In this document: positions 1 to 7,290 of the stretch, one piece after another
How the letters are laid out: every line of letters starts with the position of its first letter
Position numbering within the stretch: the stretch's first letter is position 1
DNA from: Bacteroidales bacterium
GTDB taxonomy: Bacteria; Bacteroidota; Bacteroidia; Bacteroidales; WCHB1-69
Length of the DNA stretch: 9,137 bases
Assembly (NCBI GenBank): GCA_017618435.1
Contig: JAFZUH010000339.1
Location: 1-9,137, forward strand
Reading direction: 5' to 3'
Translations under genes and position numbers: made by a program
The notes under the pieces: generated by a model
The model's database searches: none
What the model was told of the DNA's origin: nothing
Seen by the model: only the letters and a program-made list of their open reading frames with translations

Positions 1-1755
1 ATTTTGCTTTTTCATATATTCTGCAACAACACCTCCCAAACCACCTGTTTTGACTCCATTTTCTATAGTAACAATCTGTTCATAGTTTTGACAAACAAAA
101 TCCAACAGTGTTTCATCTATAGGTTTTAGAAAAATCATATTATAAATTCCAATATCAAAACCTTCTTGTTGTAATATTTTATCAGCCTTTACCACATTAT
201 TGGTGATATGTCCGATACCCAAAACGGCAATTTTCCGACCTTTTTTCACTTCTACTGCTTTCCCGATTGGCAACAACGAAAAAGGTTCATTTTTCCACTG
301 CTGCAACACTCCCTTCCCTCTTGGATAACGAATGGAAAACGGAGCCTTGGTTTGAGTTGCCGTGTACATTAGATTTCTCAAATCCATTTCATTCATTGGG
401 GCAGACACTATCATATTGGGAATACAACGCAAATAGGCCAAATCAAAAACACCATGATGAGTAGCCCCGTCTTCTCCAACAAGCCCTGCCCTGTCTATAC
501 AAAAAACAACATGCAAATTCTGCAAAGCAACATCATGAATGATTTGGTCGTATGACCTTTGTAAAAATGAAGAATAAATATTACAGAACGGGATATATCC
601 GTCGGTAGCCAGCCCCGCAGAAAAAGTAACGGCATGTTGTTCGGCAATTCCCACATCAAAACAACGGTTGGGAAAACGTTGCATCATCATATCCAACGAA
701 CAACCGCTTGCCATGGCCGGTGTAATCCCCACAATTTTTTCGTTTTGTTCTGCCAACTCTATAATTGTTGTACCGAATACCTTTTGATATTTTTCTATTT
801 TATAGGGGTCAAATTCAGGTTGAAGAATATTTCCGGAAACAGGGTCAAACAAGCCCGGAGCATGGTACAAGGTCTGACTTTCTTCCGCTTTTTTCAAACC
901 TTTGCCTTTCATGGTGATACAATGCAGCAATTTAGGTCCCTTTAAGTTTTTCAGTCGGGAAAGCACATCCACCAAATACAAGATATTGTGTCCGTCCACG
1001 GGACCGAAATAACGGAAACCGAGCGATTCAAACAAATTGCTTTCTTTGAGCAAACTACCTTTAACCATATTTTGGGTATTCTGCATAACACTTCTGGCCT
1101 TCAAACCTTTGCCCGACAAAAGATTCCAAATCTTTGTTTTAAAACGGTTGTAGGTCGTTGAAGTGGAAAGTTTCAGCAAATATTTGCTCATCGCCCCGAC
1201 ATTTTTGTCTATAGCCATGCCATTATCATTGAGTATGACCAGAACATTGGCTTTGGCATTTCCGGCATGATTCAAACCTTCAAAGGCTTCACCTCCTGTG
1301 AGGGCACCGTCTCCGATAACGGCAATATGGTTCCGTGTTTTATTGCCCGACAAATCCGCAGCAACAGCCATACCCAAAATAGAGGATATGGAAATGGAAG
1401 CATGACCTCCGCCAAAGGCATCGTAGGGACTTTCTGTCATTTTAGGAAAACCGCTTATTCCATTAAGTTTTCGGTTGTTTTCAAAGGCTTCGCGTCTGCC
1501 TGTGAGTATTTTATGAGCATAAGCCTGATGACCGACATCCCATACCAATTTATCGGTTGGGGTGTCGAAAACATAATGAATGGCTACGGTCAATTCTATT
1601 GTTCCCAAACTTGCTCCCAAATGTCCGGGATTGTTGGCGGTTTGCTCTATAATATATTGTCGCAACTCCGTACACAATGGCTCCAACTGATTTTTAGGCA
1701 ATTTTTTAATATCAGCAGGACTATTTATGACCGGTAATATTTTATATTCGCTCAT
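1..1755 (-). CDS. dxs: 1-deoxy-D-xylulose-5-phosphate synthase (3'-truncated by window edge)
   Basis: Thiamine-diphosphate enzyme that condenses pyruvate and glyceraldehyde 3-phosphate to DXP, the first step of the cytosolic MEP isoprenoid pathway. I translated 585 uninterrupted codons from the ATG at 1755 to the left edge. Landmarks in order: NNPGHLGASLGT with the substrate-region His (~44), DVGHQAYAHKILTGRR, FGGGHASISIS (His118), the ThDP-Mg motif GDGALTGGE (148-150) through LNDN (176-178), FGPVDGH, then the pyrimidine domain with DVGIAEQHAV (catalytic Glu372, matching E. coli Glu370), GEDGATHHG and RYPRGKG. Family members are about 620-640 residues, so roughly 40-50 C-terminal residues lie outside the window. 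The start is supported by alignment with the family N-terminus and by a promoter box 17 nt upstream. It is transcribed divergently from the hydrolase gene. The GHASISIS segment differs slightly from the common GHSSTSIS. Identity is near certain. Confidence 0.97.
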   Translation of the reverse strand, partial: MSEYKILPVINSPADIKKLPKNQLEPLCTELRQYIIEQTANNPGHLGASLGTIELTVAIHYVFDTPTDKLVWDVGHQAYAHKILTGRREAFENNRKLNGISGFPKMTESPYDAFGGGHASISISSILGMAVAADLSGNKTRNHIAVIGDGALTGGEAFEGLNHAGNAKANVLVILNDNGMAIDKNVGAMSKYLLKLSTSTTYNRFKTKIWNLLSGKGLKARSVMQNTQNMVKGSLLKESNLFESLGFRYFGPVDGHNILYLVDVLSRLKNLKGPKLLHCITMKGKGLKKAEESQTLYHAPGLFDPVSGNILQPEFDPYKIEKYQKVFGTTIIELAEQNEKIVGITPAMASGCSLDMMMQRFPNRCFDVGIAEQHAVTFSAGLATDGYIPFCNIYSSFLQRSYDQIIHDVALQNLHVVFCIDRAGLVGEDGATHHGVFDLAYLRCIPNMIVSAPMNEMDLRNLMYTATQTKAPFSIRYPRGKGVLQQWKNEPFSLLPIGKAVEVKKGRKIAVLGIGHITNNVVKADKILQQEGFDIGIYNMIFLKPIDETLLDFVCQNYEQIVTIENGVKTGGLGGVVAEYMKKQN

Positions 1756-1771
1756 TGTATAATCAATCTTG

Positions 1772-1779
1772 CAAAGGTA
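1772..1779 (-). promoter_or_regulatory. Bacteroidota -7 box of dxs
   Basis: On the minus strand this reads TACCTTTG, an exact match to the Bacteroidota housekeeping -7 consensus TAnnTTTG. It lies 17 nt before the dxs ATG, which implies a leader of about 10 nt. I found no TTG at the expected 19-21 bp upstream, so the -33 element is weak or absent. Confidence 0.6.
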
Positions 1780-1849
1780 TGAAAAAAAACAGTGTTAAAT
1801 TATAAAGTTATCAAATAATTTTCATTTCTAAATTTTCATCATTATTGTC

Positions 1850-1881
1850 TTGATAAAATATCAAAATAAATGCTATTTTTG
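1850..1881 (+). promoter_or_regulatory. Bacteroidota promoter (-33 and -7) of the hydrolase gene
   Basis: TTG at 1850-1852 and TATTTTTG at 1874-1881 are separated by 21 bp, matching the -33 / 19-21 bp / TAnnTTTG arrangement. This is the best complete promoter in the window. Transcription would begin near 1887, downstream of an in-frame ATG at 1870. That ATG is therefore unlikely to be used, and the ATG at 1906 becomes the start. Confidence 0.7.
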
Positions 1882-1905
1882 CATCTCAAAAAAAAGGAGA
1901 AGTAT

Positions 1906-2832
1906 ATGAAAAGAATTTGTTTTTTGTTGTTCAGTTTGCTGCTTGTTATCAATGGTTTTGCCCAAAATTATACGGAAGAATTTGCAGTAAAAGACACCAA
2001 TCGTTTGTTGTTAGACATTTACACCCCCTCAATAACATCGCCCGACACAAATTTTCCGTGTTTGGTTTTCGTTTTCGGCGGAGGTTTCAAAACAGGGCAA
2101 CGCAATGCTCCTATCATGATTAAAACTTTTACGGAAATGGCTAAAAGAGGCTATGTTATTGTCTCCATTGATTATCGTTTAGGTCTGAAAGGTGTAACAA
2201 AAATGGGTGTAACACATTTGAAAACATTGGAAAATGCAATTCGTTTAGCCGTTGAAGATTTATATTCAGCCACGAGTTATATCTACAAAAATGCCGCTCG
2301 TTTGCATATCAACACCAATGAAATAATGATTTCGGGTGTATCGGCGGGTGCAATTACAGTATTGCAAGCCGACTATTGGCTACACAATCGTCATGAAACC
2401 GCCCGTGTGTTGCCCGACAACTTTCGCTATGCCGGAGTTATTTCCTTTTCGGGAGCCATATTTTCCCGCAACGGAAAAGTAAAATATCCGTACGGCAATC
2501 CGGCTCCAACGCTGTTTTATCATGGCGATGAAGACCATTTGGTAACTTACAACCAAGTGGCTTTTGCCAATCTCGGATTCTTTGGAAGCAACAAATTGGT
2601 GCAACGGTTTGAAAAATTCAACTATCCATACCGTATCAAAAGAATGAAAAATTATGGACATGAGGTTGCTACCCTATTCCCTGATATGATAGACGAAATT
2701 GATGAGTTTTATCAAAATTGGATTGTATTATCAAAAAAATACCAAATAGACGAAACATGGTACAACCCAGAATATCAGCCTGATATGCGTTGGCGTTTGT
2801 CTCCTTCCGATTTATACAAGAAAAACAAATAG
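1906..2832 (+). CDS. Secreted alpha/beta-hydrolase (carboxylesterase-like)
   Basis: Probable exported serine esterase of the alpha/beta-hydrolase fold, 308 residues. The start at 1906 is chosen over the in-frame ATG at 1870 because it follows AAGGAG (1894-1899) with a 6-nt spacer, opens directly with a signal peptide (MKRICFLLFSLLLVINGFAQ, cleavage probably after Gln20), and the promoter -7 box overlaps the upstream option. Visible motifs: oxyanion-hole strand VFVFGGGF (55-61, with Phe where most relatives have the His of HGGGF), nucleophile elbow GVSAG (Ser146), HGDEDHLV (Asp210, or less likely Asp208) and YGHE (His252), so the Ser-Asp-His triad is complete. Substrate cannot be told. The nearest families are carboxylesterases and feruloyl/acetyl-xylan-type esterases, with no polysaccharide-utilisation neighbours to support the latter. 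It is monocistronic and converges on the nucleoside hydrolase gene. Confidence 0.85.
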   Translation: MKRICFLLFSLLLVINGFAQNYTEEFAVKDTNRLLLDIYTPSITSPDTNFPCLVFVFGGGFKTGQRNAPIMIKTFTEMAKRGYVIVSIDYRLGLKGVTKMGVTHLKTLENAIRLAVEDLYSATSYIYKNAARLHINTNEIMISGVSAGAITVLQADYWLHNRHETARVLPDNFRYAGVISFSGAIFSRNGKVKYPYGNPAPTLFYHGDEDHLVTYNQVAFANLGFFGSNKLVQRFEKFNYPYRIKRMKNYGHEVATLFPDMIDEIDEFYQNWIVLSKKYQIDETWYNPEYQPDMRWRLSPSDLYKKNK

Positions 2833-2910
2833 GCTTATCTATTGTTGCTGTATAAAAAAATGAAATAATAATGAAGCACGATAAACAAATCAGGTAGACA
2901 TATTGCCATT

Positions 2911-2926
2911 AAGTCATGATTGACTT
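2911..2926. other. Inverted repeat between convergent genes
   Basis: AAGTCA-TGAT-TGACTT is a perfect 6-bp stem with a 4-nt loop. It overlaps the stop codon of the minus-strand nucleoside hydrolase gene and sits 79 bp after the plus-strand hydrolase stop. No clean T-run follows on either strand, so it is at best a weak bidirectional terminator. The rest of the 81-bp convergent gap shows no other structure. Confidence 0.25.
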
Positions 2927-3957
2927 GTCACTTTTCTGATTTTATTTAACATTTGCTCTGCCCATTCCTTTGTTCCATGTAGTTGATAACGACAATTTCC
3001 TGTAGCAGATGGTAAAAATATAGTCTGAGCATCAGGTGTGAGAGATACGGTTCCACGCTTTGAAAAAGTGAAAAGAGTTTCACCTTCCACAGCATTGATA
3101 ATAGGCATCAAATCCCACATACGTTGCCCTGTATTACAATCGCAAGTCATATACACCTGCTTAATCGGGTGGTAATCTGTCCAAGAAATATCACTAATAA
3201 CCTGTTCGGGCTTGTACTCTATTGCTTGCCCTACCTCCATAGGAGAAAAGACCATATCCACTTCTTGTGGCCATAAACGGAAAAAATCAAGTGCAAACTG
3301 AATCCCTTGTGCAAAGTTGAAATCAGACTCTTCCGCATCGCCAAATACACCTCCTTGCAAATAAATGCACTTCACCTTTTTCCGCACCAACTCTACACCT
3401 GTGAGCGGAGAATACTTATCCGCCTCTGATGCTAACAACTGTGCTAAACTTGTTAAAAAACCAATAGAACATATACTTACACTACCATCTGGTTGTTCTG
3501 CCAGCAATTTGCGGTACAACTGCCAACCATCCAACAAGGTTGTATAGTCGCTTATCGATCTACGAAACATAGGTTCGTTATTGGGCTGTGTATAATACGG
3601 CATAGTATGGTAATCTATCCACACTTTAGGACCTTCTATTCCTTTGCAAACAAGAGCAATAGGCGTACTACCATCTCCAAAATAATTATTCATTACATCA
3701 ACACATGCAGCATTGTCTACTCCCTCGCGGTCAACTATCACACCCAGTAACCGACATACTCCATTTTGCTCATAATAATGCAACATTTCCAAGGCAAACA
3801 AATCATCTGTAGATGAACCTATATCTGTATCCAAAATAACAAGTGGTTTTCCTATATAAGATTTCGTTTCATGTATGTCGTGCTTGCAAGCAGTTAAAAA
3901 CAAAGAACAATACATAAAGAATAAAAACAAAAATACAATACTCCCTAAATGTTTCAT
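2914..3957 (-). CDS. Nucleoside-hydrolase-like lipoprotein
   Basis: Member of the inosine/uridine-preferring nucleoside hydrolase superfamily, which cleaves the N-glycosidic bond of ribonucleosides using a Ca2+ ion. It has 347 residues. The N-terminus is a lipoprotein signal ending in lipobox LTAC (Cys24), so it is probably membrane-anchored in the periplasm or on the surface. The family signature DTDIGSSTDD (43-52) keeps all the metal-binding aspartates. DFNFAQG (212-218) corresponds to the ribose-binding xFN segment, and RMWDLMPIINAVEG (279-292) supplies the late Asp282, as in Bacteroidota lipoprotein members where a 'WD' pair replaces the classical HD. Hydrolysis is plausible, but substrate is unknown and some members may act on other ribosides. 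No convincing -7 box was found in the 80 bp upstream. The transporter fragment lies just upstream on the same strand. Confidence 0.88.
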   Translation of the reverse strand: MKHLGSIVFLFLFFMYCSLFLTACKHDIHETKSYIGKPLVILDTDIGSSTDDLFALEMLHYYEQNGVCRLLGVIVDREGVDNAACVDVMNNYFGDGSTPIALVCKGIEGPKVWIDYHTMPYYTQPNNEPMFRRSISDYTTLLDGWQLYRKLLAEQPDGSVSICSIGFLTSLAQLLASEADKYSPLTGVELVRKKVKCIYLQGGVFGDAEESDFNFAQGIQFALDFFRLWPQEVDMVFSPMEVGQAIEYKPEQVISDISWTDYHPIKQVYMTCDCNTGQRMWDLMPIINAVEGETLFTFSKRGTVSLTPDAQTIFLPSATGNCRYQLHGTKEWAEQMLNKIRKVTSQS

Positions 3958-4037
3958 CTTTCAATTTATTTTATAATATATTGTTTTACAATTATTTACT
4001 AAATTTTCACTGATACAACAATAACGATATTATAGTA

Positions 4038-4259
4038 TTAGCAGATTCTATCTATTTTTTGCCAAATCTGATAACTATTGAAAAGATTTTGGCAAATAAT
4101 ATCCATTGCAGGAACAATTGAAGACAATGGATTCAAAAATGTTTGAGCCATCCCAATGGCTAAAATCGTGTTTTTTTGTCCTATCGCCTGTACACCTGCC
4201 ACAATATCACCATATTTTTTCCCAATAAGTCGCCCTACCATAAATTGCAAACCACAAAA
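4038..4259 (-). pseudogene. C-terminal fragment of a BASS/SBF-type transporter gene
   Basis: About 73 codons, read from just after the TGA of the EVE-like gene, encode the last part of a bile acid:sodium symporter-like membrane protein: LQFMVGRLIGKKYGD, then GQKNTILAI and LNPLSSIVP. The same C-terminus occurs intact at 8994-9137. Such transporters are about 310-330 residues, so roughly the first three quarters are missing. Only a TTG (4250) or an internal ATG could start it. Compared with the intact copy there is a 1-bp deletion near the end: the copy-2 TAG is out of frame here (at 4050-4048), so reading runs on to TAA at 4038. There are also Trp-to-Gly and Tyr-to-Asp changes. All this indicates a decaying gene remnant and not a functional short protein. 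Confidence 0.75.
4048..4190. repeat. Direct repeat, left copy (transporter 3' end)
   Basis: Hand alignment with 8994-9137 gives 13 mismatches and one 1-bp gap over 144 columns, about 90% identity, in the same orientation. On the left, similarity stops just beyond the ancestral stop codon. On the right it may continue past 4190, because the matching copy leaves the window there. Start-to-start distance is 4946 bp. Confidence 0.9.
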
Positions 4260-4775
4260 TCAATTGGTTTTGTTCAGATAAATAATATCTTCGTTGCGAC
4301 CGCCATCTAAAATTTTAGCAAAAGAAAGCCGATTGCGTTGTATAAACTCCCGCCATAAGGCATCAAGACAAGAGGCTTGCTCTTCGTTTAAGACAAGGCC
4401 AGAATGTCCTTTTGTCCATTCAAAATCCGGAATATATTGCTCCAACTCCTGACAGGTAAGTATAGGCAAAGCATCAGGATTTATCAAAACATCAGGACGG
4501 AAATCAACATAGAAAGTTTCACGCCCTTTGCCCGACCAATCTTCATCTAAATAAGGCTCTGATATAATGGATCCAGAACCAACTATACCCGTTTGTCCGT
4601 ACATACCCACTTTCACCCAATAGAATCTATCTCCTTCGTGTATTCGGGCATAATCCCAAACCGACCAATTGTAATCAAATTCATCATATTCCAGCAAATG
4701 ATGCAAATCATACAAATAATGCATCATCGAATAAGAAGAAAATGCCGGATTCCATTTAAATATGACTGTTTTCAT
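4260..4775 (-). CDS. Stand-alone EVE/PUA-like domain protein
   Basis: 171 residues, no signal peptide, so cytosolic. The whole length resembles the EVE-like (PUA-fold) domain often found fused to HNH or other restriction-type nucleases: FKWNP (6-10), WSVWDYARIHEGDRFYWVKVG (37-57), GIVGSGSIISEPY (63-75), YVDFRPDVLINPDALPIL (89-106), WTKGHSGLVL (120-129) and LDALW (137-141). Related PUA-fold domains bind modified bases in nucleic acids. That function is inferred from fold recognition by eye and has not been shown here. No nuclease domain is present. The ATG at 4775 follows the purine-rich AAGGATAAGGAT. The gene lies 36 bp after the DUF4476 gene and is probably co-transcribed with it. Its stop codon abuts the transporter fragment, so the 3' end sits at a rearrangement junction. 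Confidence 0.72.
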   Translation of the reverse strand: MKTVIFKWNPAFSSYSMMHYLYDLHHLLEYDEFDYNWSVWDYARIHEGDRFYWVKVGMYGQTGIVGSGSIISEPYLDEDWSGKGRETFYVDFRPDVLINPDALPILTCQELEQYIPDFEWTKGHSGLVLNEEQASCLDALWREFIQRNRLSFAKILDGGRNEDIIYLNKTN

Positions 4776-4811
4776 ATCCTTATCCTTGACACTAAAATAT
4801 TATCTGTGCCA

Positions 4812-5621
4812 CTATCTTCTCTTTGTTTGTAGAAATTCATTCAATTCATCAATAGAAGATGAATAGGTAAATACCTTATTCAGCTTATAATATTTATTAG
4901 GGTCGAAACAAAAATCATAAGCAAATTTAAGATATTGCAGTTTAGTGTCTTCAAAAGTAAACAACGTAGCAATTTCAACCAATTGGTCCACCGTTAGCAA
5001 TTCTGCTGCGGTAGCCTGCTTTGCTATAGTCAATTTGGCATCTTCATAAGTTTCTTTTTGCACCAATTGCTTTATTTCCATAAAATCTTTGTCATTGCAT
5101 GGTTTAGGAGCGGGAGCAACAACAGGAGCAGGCTCTTGTACACGAGTATGGTTAGGAGCCTGTGCTGGAATGTATCCATTCTGCCCATAGGCATTGTCCT
5201 GATAACGTTGTTGCTGTGTATTTGCGTTATATTGTGCGTCCCTCTGATAAACCATACGTCCAAAAGCATTGTCAGCCTCTCCTGCCATTTGTGCATCTTT
5301 GTCCGCCTCTCTAAAACTAATTCTATTACTTTGGGGCAAGTAGGCAACTTCAAAGCAATTCACACCCGTATGCAAGGTTATTTTTGTTTTAAATATAGTT
5401 TGTTTCCGATTGTCCATAACAATAGTTACACTATACGTACGCGGAGCAAGGTCTTTTGCTATAACAACTTCATCTGCACGTTCATTTTGCAGTTGTTTGT
5501 TTATATACACCCAAAATCGTTCATGCCCCTTTGATTGAATGGCTATTGCCGTTTGAGGCGGCTGTGCTATAGCCAACACAAAACATAATACTGATACTAA
5601 AGTTAAAATATATTTTTTCAT
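4812..5621 (-). CDS. Secreted DUF4476-domain protein
   Basis: 269 residues. A signal peptide (1-20, ending AIAQ) directs export. Residues ~21-105 form a beta-rich region with alternating hydrophobics (FWVYINKQLQNE, TYSVTIVMDNRK), plausibly an immunoglobulin-like or surface-adhesion fold. Residues ~125-175 are a low-complexity Gln/Asn/Pro/Ala linker. Residues ~176-264 match the DUF4476 pattern: repeated short helices with DAKLTIAKQA, LTVDQLVEIATLFTFEDTKLQYLKFAYD and NKYYKLNKVF. DUF4476 proteins are widespread in Bacteroidota and have no established function. A -7 box lies 26 nt upstream, so this gene starts its own transcript, probably with the EVE-like gene downstream. Confidence 0.85.
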   Translation of the reverse strand: MKKYILTLVSVLCFVLAIAQPPQTAIAIQSKGHERFWVYINKQLQNERADEVVIAKDLAPRTYSVTIVMDNRKQTIFKTKITLHTGVNCFEVAYLPQSNRISFREADKDAQMAGEADNAFGRMVYQRDAQYNANTQQQRYQDNAYGQNGYIPAQAPNHTRVQEPAPVVAPAPKPCNDKDFMEIKQLVQKETYEDAKLTIAKQATAAELLTVDQLVEIATLFTFEDTKLQYLKFAYDFCFDPNKYYKLNKVFTYSSSIDELNEFLQTKRR

Positions 5622-5646
5622 GGCTGTTTATTGTTTATTTGTTTTG

Positions 5647-5654
5647 CAAAAATA
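5647..5654 (-). promoter_or_regulatory. Bacteroidota -7 box of the DUF4476 gene
   Basis: Minus strand TATTTTTG, an exact TAnnTTTG match, 26 nt before the start codon. The nearest upstream TTTG is 27 bp away, too far for the normal 19-21 bp spacing. The rest of the 135-bp gap (5622-5756) is AT-rich with no other recognisable element. Confidence 0.55.
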
Positions 5655-5756
5655 CAAAAAATTTCAATTTTATAGATTCTACAAACAAAATCATAAAAAA
5701 TATTGCATGGCAACTTACATAAAATCAACACTTTACAAATAGACAGTCTGTAATGA

Positions 5757-6395
5757 TTAAAAGAAGCGGAAAACGAAATGTATTTTTTTAGATTGTGAAA
5801 GTTGTTGCGGATTAGTACCTTGCTGCCCTTCCGGAACAGGAGTATTGTAGGCAGCAAAATGGGCTGTCCAATACGAAGAATCGTGATTCCCCTCTTTAAA
5901 AGTCATTGCAATAGTATTGAAAATGGGTTTTTGCTTCTTATCAATATAGCATACATACACCAATTCAGAACAATAATAAGCATTGTTATCGGCTGTATAA
6001 ACATAATCGTAAGGACAACCTATATAAGAATACGCCTTTTGCACAATTCCGTTTAAATCAACATGTTTGCTTACTCTTGGTTTCAATCTTGCAACAGCTA
6101 CAAGCGGTTTGCCGTTTACAAAAGCGGAATTGTTTAGAAAACTGTCAAGAGGAGTTTTTACCACACAAGGGGTGGTGGCTTCTATCACAAAAACAGTATC
6201 GTTTTCTCTGCAAACAATACCCACATGAGTATAGGTAATATTTGTTTGGTCGGTCGTAGAGGCGGCAATGGCATCACTCAAAGCAGAAGACACGTTTACT
6301 TGAAAAAGCAAATCTCCATTTTTCAACCAATGGTTTTGCCCGACAAGATGCACTCCAATAATTAACAATAAAAAAAACAGACAATATCTTTTCAT
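5757..6395 (-). CDS. Secreted YiiX-like permuted papain-type cysteine hydrolase (peptidase C92 family)
   Basis: 212 residues. An N-terminal signal peptide (1-20, ending HLVGQ) lacks a lipobox. The mature part fits the YiiX/YebB group of circularly permuted NlpC/P60-like enzymes: LKNGDLLFQ (24-32) opening the domain, YTHVGIV with catalytic His57, VIEAT with a conserved acidic residue (Glu72), and GCPYDYVY followed by YYCSELVY with nucleophile Cys142. In the permuted order the His precedes the Cys, as seen here. Relatives hydrolyse amide or ester bonds, possibly in envelope lipids or peptides, but the substrate is not known. The length is normal for a single domain. The C-terminal ~25 residues are Gln-rich and end in HFVFRFF. 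It has its own -7 box 18 nt upstream. Confidence 0.85.
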   Translation of the reverse strand: MKRYCLFFLLLIIGVHLVGQNHWLKNGDLLFQVNVSSALSDAIAASTTDQTNITYTHVGIVCRENDTVFVIEATTPCVVKTPLDSFLNNSAFVNGKPLVAVARLKPRVSKHVDLNGIVQKAYSYIGCPYDYVYTADNNAYYCSELVYVCYIDKKQKPIFNTIAMTFKEGNHDSSYWTAHFAAYNTPVPEGQQGTNPQQLSQSKKIHFVFRFF

Positions 6396-6412
6396 ACCTA
6401 AGTCATCTTTTG

Positions 6413-6420
6413 CAAAGATA
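6413..6420 (-). promoter_or_regulatory. Bacteroidota -7 box of the C92-like gene
   Basis: Minus strand TATCTTTG, an exact TAnnTTTG match, 18 nt before the start codon, implying a leader of about 10 nt. No TTG was found at 19-21 bp upstream. Confidence 0.58.
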
Positions 6421-6454
6421 CAATTTTTTCATTGAAACTATTGTGAGAGAGAAA

Positions 6455-6472
6455 AGATTAAAAACTTAATCT
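6455..6472 (-). terminator. AT-rich hairpin at the end of the 257-aa gene
   Basis: Minus strand AGATTAA-GTTT-TTAATCT, a perfect 7-bp stem followed by TTTC. It spans the stop codon of the 6458-7231 gene and precedes the next promoter box by 35 bp. It is low in GC and has a short T-run, so termination is possible but weak. Confidence 0.35.
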
Positions 6473-7231
6473 AACTCCCATACCATTTATTCTAGGTTGT
6501 AAACTCAAACTTAACTTATTAGAACATTCCTTATTGTAAATTTGATAAGAATGATTTTTTTTCTTTTTTCCTTTAACTACAAGTGGAATACCTGGACCAA
6601 GACACCCCAGTCCAGCAACATCCAAAACCCCACCAGCAATCCAAGCCCAATCATTATCATGAGTAGCACCAACAAGATAACAAATTGAAGATAGAACTAA
6701 TGCACTTCCTCCTATAGTTATCAATGTCATCCCTATATGATATTGCGAAATCCCCTTTTGATGATAACGGTAAGCAACAGGACATTCTACTGCTATAAAA
6801 TTGAGATATTCTTGTTCATCCATTTCTTCTCCATTTATAAAATAAGAATTGTCTACCTTACTGATACGTTTTCCATCGGGGTCATTATTGTTTTTATCCA
6901 GAAATTCTTTATAATCACCATAATCTACATCATCGTCATCGTCTTCTTCCCTTTGTCTAACTTTTGTATCTTCCAATGAATAGTTATGATTTTCAAATAA
7001 TTGAACTTCTCCATCTGTATAAATGATAGAACTAATATCCCGAATAGGTATAACAAAAGTTGGACCATCAAGGTTGGTATGTTTTTTATATTCAACCTCT
7101 TCTTTGGTAACTTTTATGATTTTTGCATCTATCTTTTTAGAGGCTTTTGTAACAATAATATCTTGAGCAGACATTAGGGTAGATAATACAAGCAAAAACA
7201 ACAAGTTTATAAATCTTAAATTTATTTTCAT
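6458..7231 (-). CDS. Exported or membrane protein of unknown function
   Basis: 257 residues, not recognised as a named family. A signal peptide (1-23, ending LMSAQ) is followed by a small beta domain (24-80: DIIVTKASKKIDAKIIKVTKEEV, then VIPIRDISSIIYTDGEVQLF). This is a pattern common at the N-terminus of Bacteroidota envelope proteins that describe 'keys, residues and links to gene expression' poorly, usually left as DUFs. A strongly acidic patch EEDDDDDVDYGD lies at 95-106. Two hydrophobic segments at ~165-188 and ~195-219 form a likely transmembrane hairpin, followed by a basic stretch KGKKKK (220-225). The end, SLSLQPRINGMGVRLSF, alternates hydrophobics and finishes in Phe, reminiscent of an outer-membrane beta strand. 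Localisation is therefore envelope, with the exact membrane unclear. A -7 box lies 60 nt upstream, at the end of the HTH gene. Confidence 0.8.
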   Translation of the reverse strand: MKINLRFINLLFLLVLSTLMSAQDIIVTKASKKIDAKIIKVTKEEVEYKKHTNLDGPTFVIPIRDISSIIYTDGEVQLFENHNYSLEDTKVRQREEDDDDDVDYGDYKEFLDKNNNDPDGKRISKVDNSYFINGEEMDEQEYLNFIAVECPVAYRYHQKGISQYHIGMTLITIGGSALVLSSICYLVGATHDNDWAWIAGGVLDVAGLGCLGPGIPLVVKGKKKKNHSYQIYNKECSNKLSLSLQPRINGMGVRLSF

Positions 7232-7290
7232 GATTGTTATTTGTTATTTTTTATTCATTATATTTGTTTTTATCACTATTTCATGTAGTG

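Noticed and set aside
634..1737. Plus-strand open frames of 103 and 156 codons
   Set aside because: They are antisense to dxs, whose reading frame is continuous and carries all family motifs.
5618..5857. 79-codon open frame on the minus strand overlapping the C92-like gene
   Set aside because: It overlaps the 3' end of a well-supported gene in another frame and has no family resemblance.
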